Source: Candidatus Zymogenus sp. (GTDB lineage: Bacteria > Desulfobacterota > Zymogenia > Zymogenales > Zymogenaceae). Taken from it: a DNA stretch of 7,480 nt. A program made the translations under genes and the position numbers. Below, piece after piece: positions 5,364 through 7,480 of the stretch; the first letter of the stretch is position 1, and each line of letters starts with the position of its first letter. The notes below the pieces were generated by a model, which had not been told where the DNA came from, ran no database searches, and saw only the letters and a list, made by a program, of their open reading frames with translations. Where the stretch lies: contig JAUWME010000098.1 of assembly GCA_030613285.1 (NCBI GenBank), positions 1 through 7,480 of the forward strand, given 5' to 3'.

Positions 5364-6338
5364 ATGAGAATTGATATTGACCATTTGAATAAAATTAACC
5401 TTAAAACCTTTTCGTGGGGGCAGATACTAACCGCCACCGCTGCTTTGACTACTAACTACTACATAACAAACAGGGTCAAGATAGTTATTGAAAATCCAGA
5501 GAACATCCCCCTGGACGACACGGTGATCTTTGCAATGAACCATACCGACAGGTACAACTATTGGCCCTTCCAGCACAAGATGTGGACAAGGAGAAAGGGC
5601 TATCCTAAGACGACGACCTGGGTCAAGGGGAGCTATTACAATAATCCCTTCATGGCGAAGTTCTTCGACTGGACAAACAACATCCCCGTACCGTCGCGGG
5701 GGTACATCATCACCGAGGATTTTAAGGATATCATAAAGGAGAAGATATCGAAGGTTGAGTCCCGCCTGCTCAGGGACCTTGTTGATTGCAAGAGGACAAT
5801 TAAGGAGATTAGCGGTGAGATCACCGAGAACATAAAGACTATTTTGGAGTACCCGAGAACGCTCCTTGGAGGTGTTGAAACGTCTTACGCCGAGTATATT
5901 GAAAAGTATTATCGGCTGCTTATGGAAAAAGTGGCTGAGGTGAACTTCCAGGCCCTTTTTAAGAAGCGTCTTAATGTAATCGTCTTTCCCGAAGGCACCC
6001 GTTCGATTCGCTTGGGGTCAGGAAAAACCGGAATATCGCACCTTGCCCTAAAGTCGAACAAGAAGGTTATCCCGGTGGGTTGTAACGGCTCGGACAATGT
6101 TTATACCGGAAACATCCCTTGGGCAAAGAGCGGTAAAATCGTCTACCGCGTGGGCAAACCCATAGATCCAAGGGAGATAATCGGGCGGGAGATCGACAAA
6201 GAGTTCATACCATTTTCCAAAGAGGCCGAAGTGACGTTTAAGGACGAGTTTCACGAATTTGCCCTTCATGTCATGGAAAAGATCAACGTACTATTGGACG
6301 ATGAGCACAAATCCCAGACGCCGATTGTTGTGGTTTAG
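5364..6338 (+). CDS. PlsC-like acyltransferase, tandem array copy 1
   Basis: This 324-residue protein is in the 1-acylglycerol-3-phosphate acyltransferase (PlsC) superfamily. Conserved blocks in order: AMNHTDRYN at 57-65 (motif I; H60 present, but the H-x4-D aspartate is N65), IPVPSRGYI at 107-115 (motif II-like, R112), VFPEGTRS at 207-214 (motif III, intact) and IPVGCNGSDNVY at 236-247 (motif IV-like). Between motifs II and III lies an insertion of about 85 residues (roughly 116-200), mostly charged and helical in character, so the protein is longer than a typical PlsC (about 240). No clear transmembrane segment is seen; membrane attachment would be peripheral. The family moves acyl chains from acyl-ACP or acyl-CoA to lysophospholipids or similar acceptors. 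A near-identical gene follows after 72 nt. The start at 5364 is chosen from the AGGAG site and the alignment with copy 2. The substrate is unknown. Confidence 0.85.
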   Translation: MRIDIDHLNKINLKTFSWGQILTATAALTTNYYITNRVKIVIENPENIPLDDTVIFAMNHTDRYNYWPFQHKMWTRRKGYPKTTTWVKGSYYNNPFMAKFFDWTNNIPVPSRGYIITEDFKDIIKEKISKVESRLLRDLVDCKRTIKEISGEITENIKTILEYPRTLLGGVETSYAEYIEKYYRLLMEKVAEVNFQALFKKRLNVIVFPEGTRSIRLGSGKTGISHLALKSNKKVIPVGCNGSDNVYTGNIPWAKSGKIVYRVGKPIDPREIIGREIDKEFIPFSKEAEVTFKDEFHEFALHVMEKINVLLDDEHKSQTPIVVV

Positions 6339-6410
6339 GATGAAAAAAGGTAAGGAATGACAAAAGGGAAGGGAAGTAAAAAAGATTCTATTAATCATTG
6401 GAGAGAATAG
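6339..6410 (+). repeat. Array spacer 1
   Basis: This 72-nt spacer matches the one at 7386-7459 apart from a few substitutions and a net 2-nt indel. It carries GGAG at 6400-6403, 7 nt before the next gene. A possible 17-codon frame (6357-6410, MTKGKGSKKDSINHWRE) ends with TAG touching that ATG, and a six-codon frame at 6340-6360 overlaps its start as ATGA. The reading frame is not conserved in the sister spacer, so I do not call these genes. No terminator hairpin is seen, so co-transcription of the array is likely. Confidence 0.75.
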
Positions 6411-7385
6411 ATGAAGATTGATATCGATTATATAAACAAGATTAATCTCAAGACCTTTTCGTGGGGACAGGTAATAACCGCACTATCTGTCTTAACGTCC
6501 AACTATTACCTGATAAATAAAGTGAAGATAGAGATAGAAAACCCTGAAAATATCCCTAAAGACGAGACTGTCATCTTTGCAATGAACCATACAGACAGGT
6601 ATAATTGCTGGCCTTTTCAGCACAAGATGTGGACAATGAGAAAGGGTTATCCCCAGACGACGACTTGGGGCAAGGGGAACTATTACAATAATTTTCTTCT
6701 GGCAAAGTTCTTCAACTGGACAAACAGCATCCCCATCCCGTCAAGAGGGTACATCATCAGCGAGGATTTTAAGGATATCATAAAGGAGAAGATATCGAAG
6801 GTTGAGTATCGTCTGCTCAGGGACCTCGTGGAAGGCAAAAAGAAGCTGAAAGAGATTAGTGATGAAATTTCTGAGAACCTAAAGACCGTTTTGGAGTATC
6901 CCAGAACAATACTTGAAACCGTGGAGATACCTTACGCCGAGTATATTGAAAAGTATTACCGGCTGCTCATGGCCAAGGTGGCCGAGGTGAACTTCCAGGC
7001 CCTTTTCAAGAAGCGTCTTAATGTAATCATCTTCCCAGAGGGAACCCGCTCAATTCGTCTGGGGTCAGGGAAAACCGGAATATCGCACCTTGCCCTAAAG
7101 TCGAACAAAAAGGTTGTTCCGGTGGGTTGTAACGGCTCGGACAATGTTTATACAGGAAACATTCCATGGGCAAAGAGCGGCAAAATCGTCTACCGCGTGG
7201 GCAAGCCCATAGACCCAAGGGAGATCATCGGGCGGGAGATCGACAAAGAGTTCATACCCTTTTCCAAAGATGCCGAGGTGACATTCAAGGACGAGTTTCA
7301 CGAGTTTGCCCTACACATCATGGAAAAGATAAACGTACTACTGGACGAAGAGTACAAATCCCAGACGCCGGTTATTGTGGTTTAG
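6411..7385 (+). CDS. PlsC-like acyltransferase, tandem array copy 2
   Basis: This is the same length as copy 1 (324 residues) with no gaps in the alignment. Motif I is AMNHTDRYN at 57-65 (H60, N65 in place of Asp), motif II-like IPIPSRGYI at 107-115, motif III IFPEGTRS at 207-214 and motif IV-like VPVGCNGSDNVY at 236-247. By my count, residues 1-190 differ from copy 1 at 43 positions (about 77% identity) while residues 191-324 differ at only 8 (about 94%), mostly Ile/Val, Asp/Glu and His/Tyr swaps. The insertion at about 116-200 keeps its length and charge pattern. Both copies end in a hydrophobic tail (SQTPVIVV here). All key residues seen in copy 1 are kept, so both are likely active or share one non-canonical role. 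GGAG 7 nt upstream supports the start. Confidence 0.87.
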   Translation: MKIDIDYINKINLKTFSWGQVITALSVLTSNYYLINKVKIEIENPENIPKDETVIFAMNHTDRYNCWPFQHKMWTMRKGYPQTTTWGKGNYYNNFLLAKFFNWTNSIPIPSRGYIISEDFKDIIKEKISKVEYRLLRDLVEGKKKLKEISDEISENLKTVLEYPRTILETVEIPYAEYIEKYYRLLMAKVAEVNFQALFKKRLNVIIFPEGTRSIRLGSGKTGISHLALKSNKKVVPVGCNGSDNVYTGNIPWAKSGKIVYRVGKPIDPREIIGREIDKEFIPFSKDAEVTFKDEFHEFALHIMEKINVLLDEEYKSQTPVIVV

Positions 7386-7459
7386 GATGAAAAAAGGTAA
7401 GGTATGACAAAAGGAAAGGGAAGCAATAAAAAGATTCTATTAATCATAGGAGAGAATAG
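7386..7459 (+). repeat. Array spacer 2
   Basis: This 74-nt sister of spacer 1 carries AGGAG at 7448-7452, 7 nt before the ATG at 7460. A possible 19-codon frame from 7404 (MTKGKGSNKKILLIIGENR) ends at a TGA overlapping that ATG (7461-7463). Its second half is in a different frame from the equivalent in spacer 1 because of the 2-nt indel. Confidence 0.75.
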
Positions 7460-7480
7460 ATGAAGATTGATATCGATTAT
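7460..7480 (+). CDS. PlsC-like acyltransferase, tandem array copy 3 (5' end only)
   Basis: Seven codons are visible before the window ends (MKIDIDY). They are identical at the DNA level to the first 21 nt of copy 2, and the upstream spacer and ribosome-binding site are also those of the array. A third full copy is the simplest reading; whether it is intact cannot be seen here. Confidence 0.8.

Larger units (their letters stand above)
5364..7480 (+). repeat. Tandem gene array: gene-plus-spacer unit repeated at least twice, third begun
   Basis: Units begin at 5364, 6411 and 7460, giving periods of 1047 and 1049 nt. Each unit is a 975-nt gene plus its downstream spacer (72 nt at 6339-6410, 74 nt at 7386-7459). 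The two spacers match almost base for base, both starting GATGAAAAAAGGTAAGG and ending in a Shine-Dalgarno site 7 nt before the next ATG. Sequence upstream of 5364 does not resemble the spacers, so 5364 marks the left boundary. The array runs off the right edge. Confidence 0.9.

Noticed and set aside
6357..6410. Small protein gene in the array spacer
   Set aside because: The sister spacer has a 2-nt indel that changes the frame after about seven residues, so no peptide sequence is conserved.

Overview
The window looks like chromosomal DNA of an anaerobic, didermic (Gram-negative) bacterium. Two LpxL/HtrB-family acyltransferases imply an outer membrane. A ferredoxin-dependent 2-oxoacid oxidoreductase subunit beside a GltD-like flavoprotein is typical of anaerobes. 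The intergenic repeat with the core GTCATTCCCGCGAAAGCGGG is a type I remember from Deltaproteobacteria/Desulfobacterota and some other Gram-negatives. The assignment to Desulfobacterota or a relative is inference from gene content only; no rRNA or tRNA marker is present.

Left half, minus strand (read right to left). A strong sigma70-like promoter (2861-2889) lies upstream of a Tat-type lipoprotein sulfatase of the sulfamidase (heparan N-sulfatase)-like group (2809-1355). Next come the gamma subunit of a pyruvate/2-oxoacid:ferredoxin oxidoreductase (1271-705) and the first 210 codons of a GltD-like NAD(P)/FAD protein with a PorD-like N-terminus (631 to the window edge). Gaps are 83 and 73 nt with no evident terminator. 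The last two genes form the beginning of an oxidoreductase operon that should continue past base 1 with the alpha and beta subunits. The sulfatase probably has an unrelated job in the cell envelope.

Middle, 2810-3229. This 420-nt divergent intergenic region carries four copies of a small palindromic repeat, two in each orientation, and probably promoters for both sides.

Right half, plus strand. Here lies a run of acyltransferase genes: two diverged LpxL/HtrB-like paralogues (3230-4123, 4302-5285), then a tandem array of PlsC-like acyltransferases, with two complete copies (5364-6338, 6411-7385) and the first seven codons of a third (7460 onward). The array repeats at 1047 and 1049 nt, and its spacers are nearly identical.

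The main point of interest is this acyltransferase cluster. Both families carry a changed acidic position in the catalytic H-x4-D/E motif (Gln in the LpxL-like pair, Asn in the PlsC-like pair). The PlsC-like proteins also have an insertion of about 85 residues between conserved blocks. The array shows recent duplication and probably gene conversion. A specialised lipid- or lipid A-acylation system is a reasonable hypothesis, but nothing in the window names its substrate.
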